DNA of 64,000 nt from Kordia antarctica (lineage in GTDB: Bacteria > Bacteroidota > Bacteroidia > Flavobacteriales > Flavobacteriaceae). Positions 36,585 through 44,993 of this stretch are shown here, one piece after another. How positions within the stretch are numbered: the stretch's first letter is position 1; the number at the start of each line of letters is the position of its first letter. Location: contig NZ_CP019288.1 in the NCBI RefSeq assembly GCF_009901525.1, positions 310,001 through 374,000 of the forward strand. The letters are read 5' to 3'. The notes below the pieces were generated by a model. The model made no database searches, was not told where the DNA came from, and was given only the letters and a program-made list of their open reading frames with translations. Both the position numbers and the translations under genes were made by a program.

Positions 36585-39500
36585 TTATCGCTTTAGCGTA
36601 AAATGTCCTTTGTAAGTTTGATTGTTACTTGGTCTTTCTACCATAAACCAATAATCGGATGAAGGTACTTTTCTTCCATTGTACATTCCGTCCCAACCTT
36701 CAGATTCAGGTTTTAGAATTTTTAGTAATTTTCCAAATCTATTGAATATATAAATTCGCAAATCGAGTTCGTATTCCGAAGAAATTATTTGCCAATAATC
36801 ATTGTAGCCATCGTTGTTTGGTGTAAAAAAGTTTGGATAAAATAATAAGCTTATCTCTTTACCAACAACGCCACAACCATTTTTATCGCGTACATAAACG
36901 ATGAGATTTCCAGCTTCTAAGTTTGTGAAAATTGGACTGTCTTGATAATTGAATCCATCAACTGAATATTCATAATCGCCAATTCCTTCCGCAATGATTT
37001 CTATTTGATTGTTATTTAGTGTCCAATCTTGAATTTCAATAGCTGTAATCACAGCTTCATCAGATTCTATCACGCGTATTGTTTGCGTGTTACTACAACT
37101 TACCGCTGGAGATGATGCGTAATTTGTTGTAATTAGTACCGTGTAAATTCCGGCTTCGGTTACCGTAATTGAGGTTGAAGTTTCTCCTGTATTCCATAAA
37201 TATTCGTCAAATCCTGCGTCAGCACTAATAGTTACAGATTCATTTGAACATAGATACATAATAATCTCGTCCGTATTTACATTTGGCACTTCTTTTACTT
37301 CAATGAAAAAAGAAGTTGTATCGAAACAATTGGTTGCATCATCATTTTCAATACGCACAAATATTTCTTGCGGATTTGTCTCATTACTGAATGAAGCAGC
37401 AATTTGGTTTGTGTCCGCATCTGCATCTACTTGTGATGTGTAATATTTGATTGTAAAATTGCCCGTTTGAGAACCTGAAATAAAATCATTTTGAACATTG
37501 AGATTGAATAATTCAAATCCGTCATTGCTGACATCATCACAAACAATTAAATCGTTTACTGAATTTGCTGTGTATTGAGTTTGTAGTTGTATTAGAAATT
37601 CAGTTACATTAAAACAAGTTGTATTTTGACTATTTTCTTTACGAGCAAATATGGATTGCATAGGATTTTGCAGTAAATAATTATACGGCAATCTATTGGC
37701 GTCATTTTCCGCATCCGTCAGCGTTTCATAATAATATACATCAAAGCCTGAAGCATCTTGTGTTCCTAAAACGTTGCTGTTTTGTTGTGCTAAGTTTACA
37801 AACTCTTGGTTATCGTTTAAATTATCACAAACAGATACATCATCAATAGTTTCAGCAGTTGGCGCAGTATTTATAATAATCATAAAACTACTAACGGCAT
37901 AACAATCTGGATTGTTGACGTTGAATACCTTGACAAATATTTCTTGCATATTAGAAGTACTTGTATACATTATTGGAAGCAAATTCGTTTCATTTATCGC
38001 ATCATCCATTGTTGCATAATAACTAACATCAAAACTACTTCCAGCAGGTTGTCCAAGCAATGCTTCTGCATTTTTAGTGCTTAGGTCAACCGTTTCAATT
38101 CCATTATTAGAAACATCATCACAGACAATAATATCCGTAATTGTATTTTCAACGGGAACTGCATAAATGGTAATTTCTCGTGTACGCGTTATGGTTTCTG
38201 ACAAAGAACTTACAATTACAACTATTGAATAATCACCTGGAGCAGCATACGTATGCGAAGGATTTTCTTGTGTAGATGTGTTTCCGTCGCCAAAATCCCA
38301 AAGAATGGAAACAATTGCTTCATTAGAATTGACTGTAAATTCAGTTGCATCTCCAAAACAAGTTCCTGTCGTTTGTATTCCTACATTAAAGAACGATTGT
38401 ATAAATGGTGGTAATCCTTGTTTGCACATCTGTCCATTTAAATCAACGCCTTGATTTACGTAATTACAGGCAACGCCATCAGCTTCAGGATTGTTTATTA
38501 CACCAACATAAGTTCTATCAGAACGCGCATAATAAATTTTTCCATCTGTGGCTAATTGCAATGCTCCACGTTCTTGACTTTCAACGTGAATTTGCGCTCT
38601 TGAGTTTGGAACATCTGCAGCTGTTAAGTTGTACTGAAATAAATATGCAGTACTAGTAGATACTGAACCAGAAGAAACATATAATTTTTCTGAGTTGGCT
38701 GAAAATTCAGCACAATACGGAGAATTAATAGTTGGCAATTGCTCTTGTTCAGGGCTAACTATTCCTGTTAAATTATCAAATCTGTGTAAACAGACATGAT
38801 TTAGATTTTGATTACAATTCACCACGTTTTGTGAGTCAGGTGAAATTTTCAAATAGCCTCTTCCGTCTGAACTCGCACAATTTGGATACGTAGAAGTAAC
38901 TGAATTTGTGTCAATTCCGGTAGTTGTTACTCTGAATGAATGATATGTGGTAAAGTTACTTTCGTTTCCTGTTTGTCCGGCATATGAGATCACCCAAAAC
39001 CCATCTCCATCATCACTGATGGCAGCTATTTTTTCTGCACTTCGCTGTAATAATAAGATGTTTTTTTGTCCAGCAACAATATCGCCTGTTCCACCATTTA
39101 AGGTAAGATCAACAATACTATAATACAAACCACCTTGACTAAAATTATCATCTACACAGAAAACATAATATTTATCAGGATCATTCGGATACGGAACAAT
39201 AATACCAGATTGTGAACTAGATGGATCTCCTTGCAATCCAGTTCCGTTTGGCATAATATTGTGATTTACGTCCCAAACCGTTATTCCGTCCGTATAAAAT
39301 AGTAGTTGTCCAGCAGCGTTTGAGATGGTTGCACAACCTTCTAAAGTGTCAATTTGACCATCTGTAATAGCGACAGGAGTTCCGCTGTTAAAGTCCAAAC
39401 CAGCATTTTCTCCAAAGTACCAAATATTGGCTTCTCCTTGTGAAAAGGAATATGAAATATTGAATACAATAAAGAGTAAGAGTATAATTTTATGCTTCAT
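36585..39500 (-). CDS. Secreted PKD-domain protein with T9SS type B (CHU_C) sorting domain
   Basis: 971 residues. Sec signal (MKHKIILLLFIVFNISYSFS), then a propeller-like region of about 350 residues (ANIWYFGENAGLDFNSG ...), a PKD domain at about 381-437 (WDFGDGNTSTQENPSHTY), three tandem modules of about 90 residues each containing IxVCDDxSNxG and a later IFV(K/R) motif, another Ig-like segment, and the gliding-motility type B tail from about 880 (FFTPNNDGYNDYWQI, IFNRFGKLLKIL, KGHFTLKR). Probably a surface or released adhesin-like protein. It is convergent with the precursor gene. Ligand unknown. Confidence 0.9.
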   Translation of the reverse strand: MKHKIILLLFIVFNISYSFSQGEANIWYFGENAGLDFNSGTPVAITDGQIDTLEGCATISNAAGQLLFYTDGITVWDVNHNIMPNGTGLQGDPSSSQSGIIVPYPNDPDKYYVFCVDDNFSQGGLYYSIVDLTLNGGTGDIVAGQKNILLLQRSAEKIAAISDDGDGFWVISYAGQTGNESNFTTYHSFRVTTTGIDTNSVTSTYPNCASSDGRGYLKISPDSQNVVNCNQNLNHVCLHRFDNLTGIVSPEQEQLPTINSPYCAEFSANSEKLYVSSGSVSTSTAYLFQYNLTAADVPNSRAQIHVESQERGALQLATDGKIYYARSDRTYVGVINNPEADGVACNYVNQGVDLNGQMCKQGLPPFIQSFFNVGIQTTGTCFGDATEFTVNSNEAIVSILWDFGDGNTSTQENPSHTYAAPGDYSIVVIVSSLSETITRTREITIYAVPVENTITDIIVCDDVSNNGIETVDLSTKNAEALLGQPAGSSFDVSYYATMDDAINETNLLPIMYTSTSNMQEIFVKVFNVNNPDCYAVSSFMIIINTAPTAETIDDVSVCDNLNDNQEFVNLAQQNSNVLGTQDASGFDVYYYETLTDAENDANRLPYNYLLQNPMQSIFARKENSQNTTCFNVTEFLIQLQTQYTANSVNDLIVCDDVSNDGFELFNLNVQNDFISGSQTGNFTIKYYTSQVDADADTNQIAASFSNETNPQEIFVRIENDDATNCFDTTSFFIEVKEVPNVNTDEIIMYLCSNESVTISADAGFDEYLWNTGETSTSITVTEAGIYTVLITTNYASSPAVSCSNTQTIRVIESDEAVITAIEIQDWTLNNNQIEIIAEGIGDYEYSVDGFNYQDSPIFTNLEAGNLIVYVRDKNGCGVVGKEISLLFYPNFFTPNNDGYNDYWQIISSEYELDLRIYIFNRFGKLLKILKPESEGWDGMYNGRKVPSSDYWFMVERPSNNQTYKGHFTLKR

Positions 39501-39605
39501 GCTGCTAAAATAAAAAATGAATTGTGTCGGTTTGTATTAAAAGATTTTAGAATGGAGGAATGTAAATTTAATTATTTTTTATGGAAATTCCTTTTCATTC
39601 AACGC

Positions 39606-39613
39606 TAACTTTG
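39606..39613 (+). promoter_or_regulatory. Candidate -7 box for the alpha/beta-hydrolase pair
   Basis: TAACTTTG is an exact TAnnTTTG match 73 nt before ATG 39687. No TTG lies at the ideal -33 spacing. Confidence 0.35.
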
Positions 39614-39686
39614 TAAGAAATTATAAAACAAGTATAGAATCAGAAAGATTTCCTATCTTAAAGCTTTTTAAAAACCACAACTATTC

Positions 39687-40547
39687 ATGTCATATTGGGC
39701 AATTGGAATTATCATTTTTATCTTCATTTATATTCTAGCGAATGTAGCTTTATACTTTTTACAAGAACGTTTTATTTTTAAGGCAGAAAAGTTACCGAGC
39801 GATTTTAAGTTTGATTATGGAAATCAAATTTTTGATGAATATAATATTGAAGTCGATGCTGGCGTGAATATTAATGGAATTCATTTTAAAGTTCGAAATC
39901 CGAAAGGTGTCGTTTTATATTTGAAAGGAAACTCAAGAAGTATTAAAGGTTGGGGAAAGTTCGCTGTCGATTTTACTCGCCACGGTTTTGATGTTTTAAT
40001 GGTAGATTATCGCGGGTATGGAAAAAGTACTGGAAAGCGTACGGAAGCTGGTATTAAAAAGGATTTGCAACATGTGTATGATCGTTTGAAAGAACAAGTA
40101 AGCGAAGAATTTATCACACTGTACGGAAGATCATTAGGTTCAGGTTTTGCCACCAAATTGGCTTCTAGTAATAATCCACGATTGCTAATATTAGATGCGC
40201 CGTATTACAGCGTAAAACATATTACAAAGCGTTTTTTGCCAATTATGCCAATGTCGTTAATATTACGATTTCCTGTAAAAACGTATCGTTGGATTGAATA
40301 TGTAAAGTGTCCAATTAAAATTATACATGGAACAAGTGACAAGTTAATTCCGTTTAAAACGAGCGTTAAGTTGTCTAAAATTAATCCAAAATGGGCGCGT
40401 TTGTATCCAATAATTGATGGCGGACATAATAATTTGCACACATTTCCGCAATATCATCGGTATTTAGAAGAGATATTGCATTCAGAATTGCCAAAAGAAA
40501 TTGATCCAAATACCTCAAGTTTAAACTTTAGAAGAAAAAAAGCATAG
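39687..40547 (+). CDS. Alpha/beta hydrolase (BEM46-like), first of a tandem pair
   Basis: 286 residues. One N-terminal membrane helix, then an alpha/beta-hydrolase domain. Nucleophile Ser in LYGRSLGSGFA, catalytic Asp in KIIHGTSDKLIP, His in IDGGHNNLHTF. The usual HGN oxyanion loop reads LKGN (YLKGNSRSI), which differs from its neighbour (FHGN). Substrate unknown; probably an esterase or lipase-like enzyme at the membrane. The stop codon is directly followed by the ATG of the paralogue. Confidence 0.85.
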   Translation: MSYWAIGIIIFIFIYILANVALYFLQERFIFKAEKLPSDFKFDYGNQIFDEYNIEVDAGVNINGIHFKVRNPKGVVLYLKGNSRSIKGWGKFAVDFTRHGFDVLMVDYRGYGKSTGKRTEAGIKKDLQHVYDRLKEQVSEEFITLYGRSLGSGFATKLASSNNPRLLILDAPYYSVKHITKRFLPIMPMSLILRFPVKTYRWIEYVKCPIKIIHGTSDKLIPFKTSVKLSKINPKWARLYPIIDGGHNNLHTFPQYHRYLEEILHSELPKEIDPNTSSLNFRRKKA

Positions 40548-41357
40548 ATGAAGTATCTAAAAAGAATAGGTATTGTTATCATTGCACTATATTTAGTCAT
40601 TATATTCATGCTACTCAGTTTTCAAGAACAACTTATATTTCGCAGTGAAACTTTACCACAAGATCACGTTTTTACATCGTCAGTTCCATTTGAAGAGCTT
40701 TATTTAAAAGCTTCGGGTGATGCTATTTTACACGGATTGCATTATAAACTAGACAATCCGAATGGTGTAATTATATATTTTCATGGAAATGCACAAACGT
40801 TGGAATATTGGGGAAAATGGGCAGAAAAATTATCACAACAATACAATTATGACGTCGTTGTTATGGATTATCGTGGGTACGGGAAAAGTACAGGAAAACG
40901 CAGTCACAAAGCAATGTTAGGCGATGGTTTGTTGTTTTATGACTATTGCAAAACGAAATTTTCTGAAGCTGAAATTACCATATTTGGTCGCTCACTTGGT
41001 GGCGCATTTGCAACGCATGTAGCGAAAAAAAGTTCAGCAAAACTTTTATTGTTGGAATCTACCTTTACAAGTGTCACAGCTATTGCCAACAAGCGTTTTT
41101 GGTTTTTACCAATTGGATGGTTGCTGCAATATCCTTTTCAAAATGATCAAAATATTGCTCAAATTACGTTGCCAACCTATATTATTCACGGAACAAATGA
41201 TGTCATCATTCCTTATAAACACGGGCAAAAACTCTACGAGAAGTCGGGTAGTAATACTAAAAAATTCTACACTATCAAAGATGGATTTCACAATAACTTA
41301 ATCAGTCACCCTACATACTTTGAAGCGCTGGATGAGATTTTAAATACTAAATACTAA
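40548..41357 (+). CDS. Alpha/beta hydrolase (BEM46-like), second of a tandem pair
   Basis: 269 residues, paralogue of the preceding gene (shared VVMDYRGYGKSTGKR, AxIFGRSLGGAFA, YIIHGTNDVIIPYKHGQKL and DGFHNNLISHP). One N-terminal membrane helix. Catalytic Ser in GRSLGG, Asp in GTND, His in FHNN, with the standard YFHGNAQT oxyanion loop. Begins at the base after the first gene's stop, so co-translated. Substrate unknown. Confidence 0.87.
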   Translation: MKYLKRIGIVIIALYLVIIFMLLSFQEQLIFRSETLPQDHVFTSSVPFEELYLKASGDAILHGLHYKLDNPNGVIIYFHGNAQTLEYWGKWAEKLSQQYNYDVVVMDYRGYGKSTGKRSHKAMLGDGLLFYDYCKTKFSEAEITIFGRSLGGAFATHVAKKSSAKLLLLESTFTSVTAIANKRFWFLPIGWLLQYPFQNDQNIAQITLPTYIIHGTNDVIIPYKHGQKLYEKSGSNTKKFYTIKDGFHNNLISHPTYFEALDEILNTKY

Positions 41358-41390
41358 ACGTAAAATTTTAAATGTAAAAGTATTTTTGAA

Positions 41391-41458
41391 CCAGTAACAA
41401 ATAACAAGTAACTAGAAATCAGCAACTAGAAACCAGCAGCTAACAATCAGCAACTAGC
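41391..41458. repeat. Degenerate AACTAGAAA/CAGCAACTAG micro-repeat
   Basis: Four to five imperfect copies of a 13-14 nt word (ATCAGCAACTAGAAACC-like) start 33 nt after the hydrolase stop. Same position class as the other gene-end repeat arrays. Confidence 0.6.
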
Positions 41459-41546
41459 TATCTTAAATTAGGTGCCAAAAAAATTGCAACTTTTATTTTT
41501 ATACTAATTAAAAATTATTAATTTAACGTTCAAAATATAACTACCT

Positions 41547-41990
41547 ATGTATACGTTAACTTATGAGTCTACCGCAGTTGGGAAACCATCAGTGGAAGAT
41601 ATGGAGCATCTTATGGAAAAGGCGCGTGCTAATAACGCTGTATATGGTATTACAGGGTGTTTGGTATACTATAATGGTGGGTTTATTCAAATTATAGAAG
41701 GTGAAAAAGATGATATTTTAACACTTTTTGAAAGAATTAAATTAGATCCAAGACATACGGACGTGCATCTTTTTTCAGATAATAATATTACTGAGCGTAC
41801 TTTTAACGGTTGGGGAATGCCTTATTTTGTTTCTAATGAAAACACCACGAGTAGATTTGAAATAGAGCAGTTCAAAAATAATATTTCGTTACTATCCGAT
41901 TTATCAGAAAAAACCAATACTACTGTACTTTTGTTTTGGAGAAGAATTAAATTACTGCTAAATAATCCTGCAGAAGAAGTTTATATCTAG
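41547..41990 (+). CDS. BLUF-domain blue-light sensor
   Basis: 147 residues, a short single-domain BLUF protein that would bind FAD. All residues of the photoactive site are at the right spacing compared with PixD: Tyr6, Asn30, Gln48 (FIQIIEGE), Trp89 and Met91 (GWGM). Core pattern: YGITGCLVYYNGGFIQIIEG and LDPRHTDVHLFS. The short C-terminal extension (about 50 residues) would be the output cap. It stands 170 nt ahead of a class III cyclase-like gene. Stand-alone BLUF proteins usually act through protein partners, so the neighbours are candidates. Confidence 0.93.
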   Translation: MYTLTYESTAVGKPSVEDMEHLMEKARANNAVYGITGCLVYYNGGFIQIIEGEKDDILTLFERIKLDPRHTDVHLFSDNNITERTFNGWGMPYFVSNENTTSRFEIEQFKNNISLLSDLSEKTNTTVLLFWRRIKLLLNNPAEEVYI

Positions 41991-42160
41991 TTAATTCAGA
42001 AAGTTTAACTTCAATAAAGCATCAATTGTTACTCATATCAATTTTTCATTAACTGTAATGAATCAGAAAATGGACTTATTGAGTTTTATTCATGACATTT
42101 ACTTTATTTAATTATCATTAGAAAATAAAAGCGATATTCAACGGAGAGAATTTATACAGT

Positions 42161-42763
42161 ATGAAAACAAAACCAACTTTAATTTGCATTCCAGATATTA
42201 GCGGTTTCACAGAGTTTATGAGTTCTACAGATATAGAATTGAGCGCACAGGTAATACCGTCGCTTTTAAATAAAGTTATTTATTCTAATGTTATAGGATT
42301 GAAAGTATCTGAAATTGAAGGAGATGCAATTTTGTTTTATAAAACAGGAGAATTGCCAACATTTGAAAAGTTAATAGAACAATGCAGATTGTTTTATACG
42401 GAGTTTTACAAACAGTTAAAACTGCTTCACGCTCAATTTAAACATCACGATGATATCGTAGATATTCCAAAAGTTTTAGGATTAAAAATTGTTGTACACT
42501 TTGGTGAGCAAATTAGTGCTGTTCCTATTGGAAAAAATATAAAACTCATGGGAGAAGATGTAATTATAGCACATAGACTTCTGAAAAATAAAGTTCCGTT
42601 TGATGAATATATATTATTATCTGAAAATATTTTAGATCAATATAAAGACCAAAATATTGAAAGTAATTTTGGTTGGGGAAAGTTACATGGAAAGGATACT
42701 TCTTATAAACACATTGGAAATGTAAGTTATAATTACATTGATTTGACTCCGTTAGTAGATTAG
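42161..42763 (+). CDS. DUF2652 protein, class III nucleotidyl cyclase-like fold
   Basis: 200 residues. Begins PTLICIPDISGFTEFMSSTD, the metal-binding DISGFT motif of class III cyclases, followed by VSEIEGDAILFY, equivalent to the second Asp motif (GDA). The rest, LKIVVHFGEQISAVPIG and GEDVIIAHRLLKN, follows the cyclase fold (VHxGE, G.xVNxAxRL). Catalytic residues of the transition state are not obvious, and DUF2652 has no established activity. It could be a degenerate cyclase or a partner of the upstream BLUF protein. Confidence 0.8.
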   Translation: MKTKPTLICIPDISGFTEFMSSTDIELSAQVIPSLLNKVIYSNVIGLKVSEIEGDAILFYKTGELPTFEKLIEQCRLFYTEFYKQLKLLHAQFKHHDDIVDIPKVLGLKIVVHFGEQISAVPIGKNIKLMGEDVIIAHRLLKNKVPFDEYILLSENILDQYKDQNIESNFGWGKLHGKDTSYKHIGNVSYNYIDLTPLVD

Positions 42764-42807
42764 CGTGAGTTTGATGAAACAACTATTGAAATTGAAATAT
42801 ACAGGTT

Positions 42808-42831
42808 CATTACATGCTTATTAATGTAATG
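42808..42831. other. Small inverted repeat between DUF2652 and DksA-like genes
   Basis: CATTACAT (42808-42815) and ATGTAATG (42824-42831) form an exact 8-bp hairpin with an 8-nt loop in the 103-nt gap. Could be an operator or a weak terminator. Confidence 0.4.
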
Positions 42832-42866
42832 TTACAGAAACAAATTACAAACTTTAAATACATAAA

Positions 42867-43226
42867 ATGGCAAAGAATCCGATACAATATAGTACAGAAA
42901 AGCTTGAAAAATTCAAAACGATTATAGAAGATGAATTAAAAACTACGAATGAAGAACTTGCCAGATTTCAAAAAGATCGAGATGATCAAAAAGAACGCTT
43001 AGCGCATACCAACGTTGACTTTAATCAAAGTAGTAAACACTTTCAGCAACAAGCAAAAAACAAACAATTGATCAGTCGTCTTCAACGTAAATCAAGAGAA
43101 TTGAAAGCTGCTTTAACTCGAATTGAGAATAAAACGTATGGCATTTGCGATAGAACTGGTGAACTTATTAGAGAAGAAAGATTGATGGCTCGACCTATTT
43201 CACGATTTGATATTCTACGAAAATAA
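42867..43226 (+). CDS. TraR/DksA-like protein lacking the zinc Cys set
   Basis: 119 residues: a long coiled coil (about 5-85) then a DksA/TraR C-terminal segment, YGICDRTGELIREERLMARP. The family binds RNA polymerase through its coiled coil tip and a C-terminal zinc finger. Here only one of the four zinc cysteines is kept (YGIC; the second reads D-R-T-G), as in Cys-poor DksA paralogues. Probably a transcription-associated or stress factor. Not in tight operon spacing with the cyclase-like gene. Confidence 0.8.
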   Translation: MAKNPIQYSTEKLEKFKTIIEDELKTTNEELARFQKDRDDQKERLAHTNVDFNQSSKHFQQQAKNKQLISRLQRKSRELKAALTRIENKTYGICDRTGELIREERLMARPISRFDILRK

Positions 43227-43307
43227 TTCAAATTTGAACTAAAATAATAAATCGTTTTGCTATCTATTTACTGGTGAATTCATGTCAAATAGAAAACAAT
43301 TATGTAG

Positions 43308-44471
43308 TTAGAGGCTTAACTTTAATTTCTTTTTATATGCAATTGCTGCTGAAGTGTATCCGCCTTCGGTTCCATCTACAAAATGAATGTGATTTTCTTT
43401 CCGATCTTGCACATAACAAGACATTATGGACGAATGCGTAATGTGTATTCCATATGTTATTACACGTTGAGATTCTAGGTTGTCTAAGAAAATTTGAAAT
43501 TTACTTATTTGTTTGCTATTTCCAGAAATCACCGTATTAATAGCGCCATCTAGCATAATAGTGTCGCTTAGTTGTGTTACACTATGTAAATATCGTTTGC
43601 CTTCAGGAAAAAATTTAAAATAATATTTCCCAAAAAGAGTAATCAGCCAATTATTAATTAGGTATTTACTATCATACTTGCCAATTTTGGTCATCATTTC
43701 CTTTCGGATCTTTTCAATAGAAGTATTCAGTTTCAGTCTAAATGCGGTAATTGGTCGTCGCGCGTCAAGATCACCAAAAAGATAATTTATTTCATCCATT
43801 ATACTTTTAAATACTTGCGCTTGTTTGGTTTCATCGCTGCAACTTACTAGCAAACAGACTACTTTGTCATCTGTGCCATTAGGCAAAATCTCGTCCCATC
43901 TACATTCCATTCCTGTTAAATCAATGGTATTGTCGCTTTCTTCGTTAATATCCGATGGTTTGAAGTTCGCTTTAATTTGTGCTTCCGCGAATTTTAATCC
44001 GTTGCCTAAAATAATAGGTGTTGTTAAATATTTATTGTGTCTCAATTTTGCAATACGAGCCGTCACTTTATTTTTGTAAACTTCTTCAAGAATAACGCTT
44101 CCAACTCTTAAATTCAATTCTAAGGTTTTTTTAATGTGTCGACTATACGTGTTTAAGGCTGAAATAACTTGGGAAATTATAGCGTCTGGAATAATAAAAG
44201 TAGCGCCATCTCCACCAAAAAAGTAAGGAACTTTAATAGAAGTGTCAATTGTTTTAATTTCGTTTAAAACCGTTATAATACTTCCCGTGGCTACAAGATT
44301 GATGTCGTTGTGTTTACCGTTTGCCACAGCCTGACTTGAACCTTCAATATCTGTAACTACAATGTGCCAATTTTTAGGGATTCCTATAAAGAGACTTTCA
44401 TCCTTGAGTAAATCTCTCAAAGGAATAAAATGTTTCGGAAGATCTGCATAAAACTCTATAAAATCTTTCAT
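43308..44471 (-). CDS. DUF3095 protein, class III cyclase-like
   Basis: 387 residues. Annotated in databases as adenylate cyclase-like. Cyclase motifs: HIVVTDIEGSSQAVANGKH (first metal Asp) and PYFFGGDGATFIIPD (second Asp, GDG). The C-terminal half has a second, divergent cyclase-like module ending in HFVDGTEGGYTSAA. Convergent with the DksA-like gene. Activity not established, but both catalytic Asp motifs are kept, which makes a functional cyclase more plausible here than for DUF2652. Confidence 0.83.
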   Translation of the reverse strand: MKDFIEFYADLPKHFIPLRDLLKDESLFIGIPKNWHIVVTDIEGSSQAVANGKHNDINLVATGSIITVLNEIKTIDTSIKVPYFFGGDGATFIIPDAIISQVISALNTYSRHIKKTLELNLRVGSVILEEVYKNKVTARIAKLRHNKYLTTPIILGNGLKFAEAQIKANFKPSDINEESDNTIDLTGMECRWDEILPNGTDDKVVCLLVSCSDETKQAQVFKSIMDEINYLFGDLDARRPITAFRLKLNTSIEKIRKEMMTKIGKYDSKYLINNWLITLFGKYYFKFFPEGKRYLHSVTQLSDTIMLDGAINTVISGNSKQISKFQIFLDNLESQRVITYGIHITHSSIMSCYVQDRKENHIHFVDGTEGGYTSAAIAYKKKLKLSL

Positions 44472-44494
44472 ATGAATTAATAATAATGGTAAAG

Positions 44495-44502
44495 CAAAAT
44501 TA
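44495..44502 (-). promoter_or_regulatory. Candidate -7 box for the DUF3095 gene
   Basis: CAAAATTA reads TAATTTTG on the minus strand, an exact TAnnTTTG, 23 nt upstream of the ATG. No good -33 TTG. Confidence 0.35.
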
Positions 44503-44578
44503 AACTATAAACCTTTAGAAAATGTGCTCATTTGATTTAAATTCAATAGTATCCAATAAAAGATGTAAGATCGCTTAC

Positions 44579-44592
44579 TTCGACTTCGCTCA
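44579..44592. repeat. Dispersed element TTCGACTTCGCTCA
   Basis: Within the 522-nt gap between DUF3095 and the AI-2E transporter; same word as at 1197 and, inverted, 30205. The rest of 44600-44734 shows no gene. Confidence 0.6.
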
Positions 44593-44734
44593 GCATAAGA
44601 CGCTTTTAGAGTCAAGAATAAAGACTTTATACTAACTATTTGATAAACAGTAGTAATTTTAAAAGAAATTAAACTGAGTAGGAATTATATAACACACCTT
44701 CAAAATTGTGTAAAATATAATGAGGCGAATGCAA

Positions 44735-44742
44735 TACATTTG
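44735..44742 (+). promoter_or_regulatory. Candidate -7 box ahead of the structured leader
   Basis: TACATTTG, an exact TAnnTTTG, would start a leader of about 245 nt before ATG 44994. The -33 region is weak (TTG at 26 nt), so tentative. Confidence 0.3.
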
Positions 44743-44885
44743 TACTGTTGCTGTAAATCATCTATGGCAATGAAAATAATGTAAGAGTAAGAGTAAAGAA
44801 ATTCAAGTTGCGTATTATAGCCAGTAATAACCTTAATAAGCAGTAAGTGAATTTATAGAAAACATACTTTAAAGAATATTAATTG

Positions 44886-44956
44886 CTGTCTGAAACTCAA
44901 TTCAGTGTGTATAACACTAGCCTTTGGTTGGTTTGGTTTAATTGAGTGGAAGACAG
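44886..44956 (+). other. Structured 5' leader of the AI-2E transporter gene
   Basis: Two 17-nt arms (44886-44902 and 44940-44956) pair with three central mismatches, enclosing a small hairpin AGTGT-GTATA-ACACT (44904-44918) and a G/T-rich strand. The structure ends 37 nt before the ATG. It fits no riboswitch class I recognise. Confidence 0.45.
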
Positions 44957-44993
44957 TAATTTGTGTTTTTAATATTAATAACAACCAATAGCA

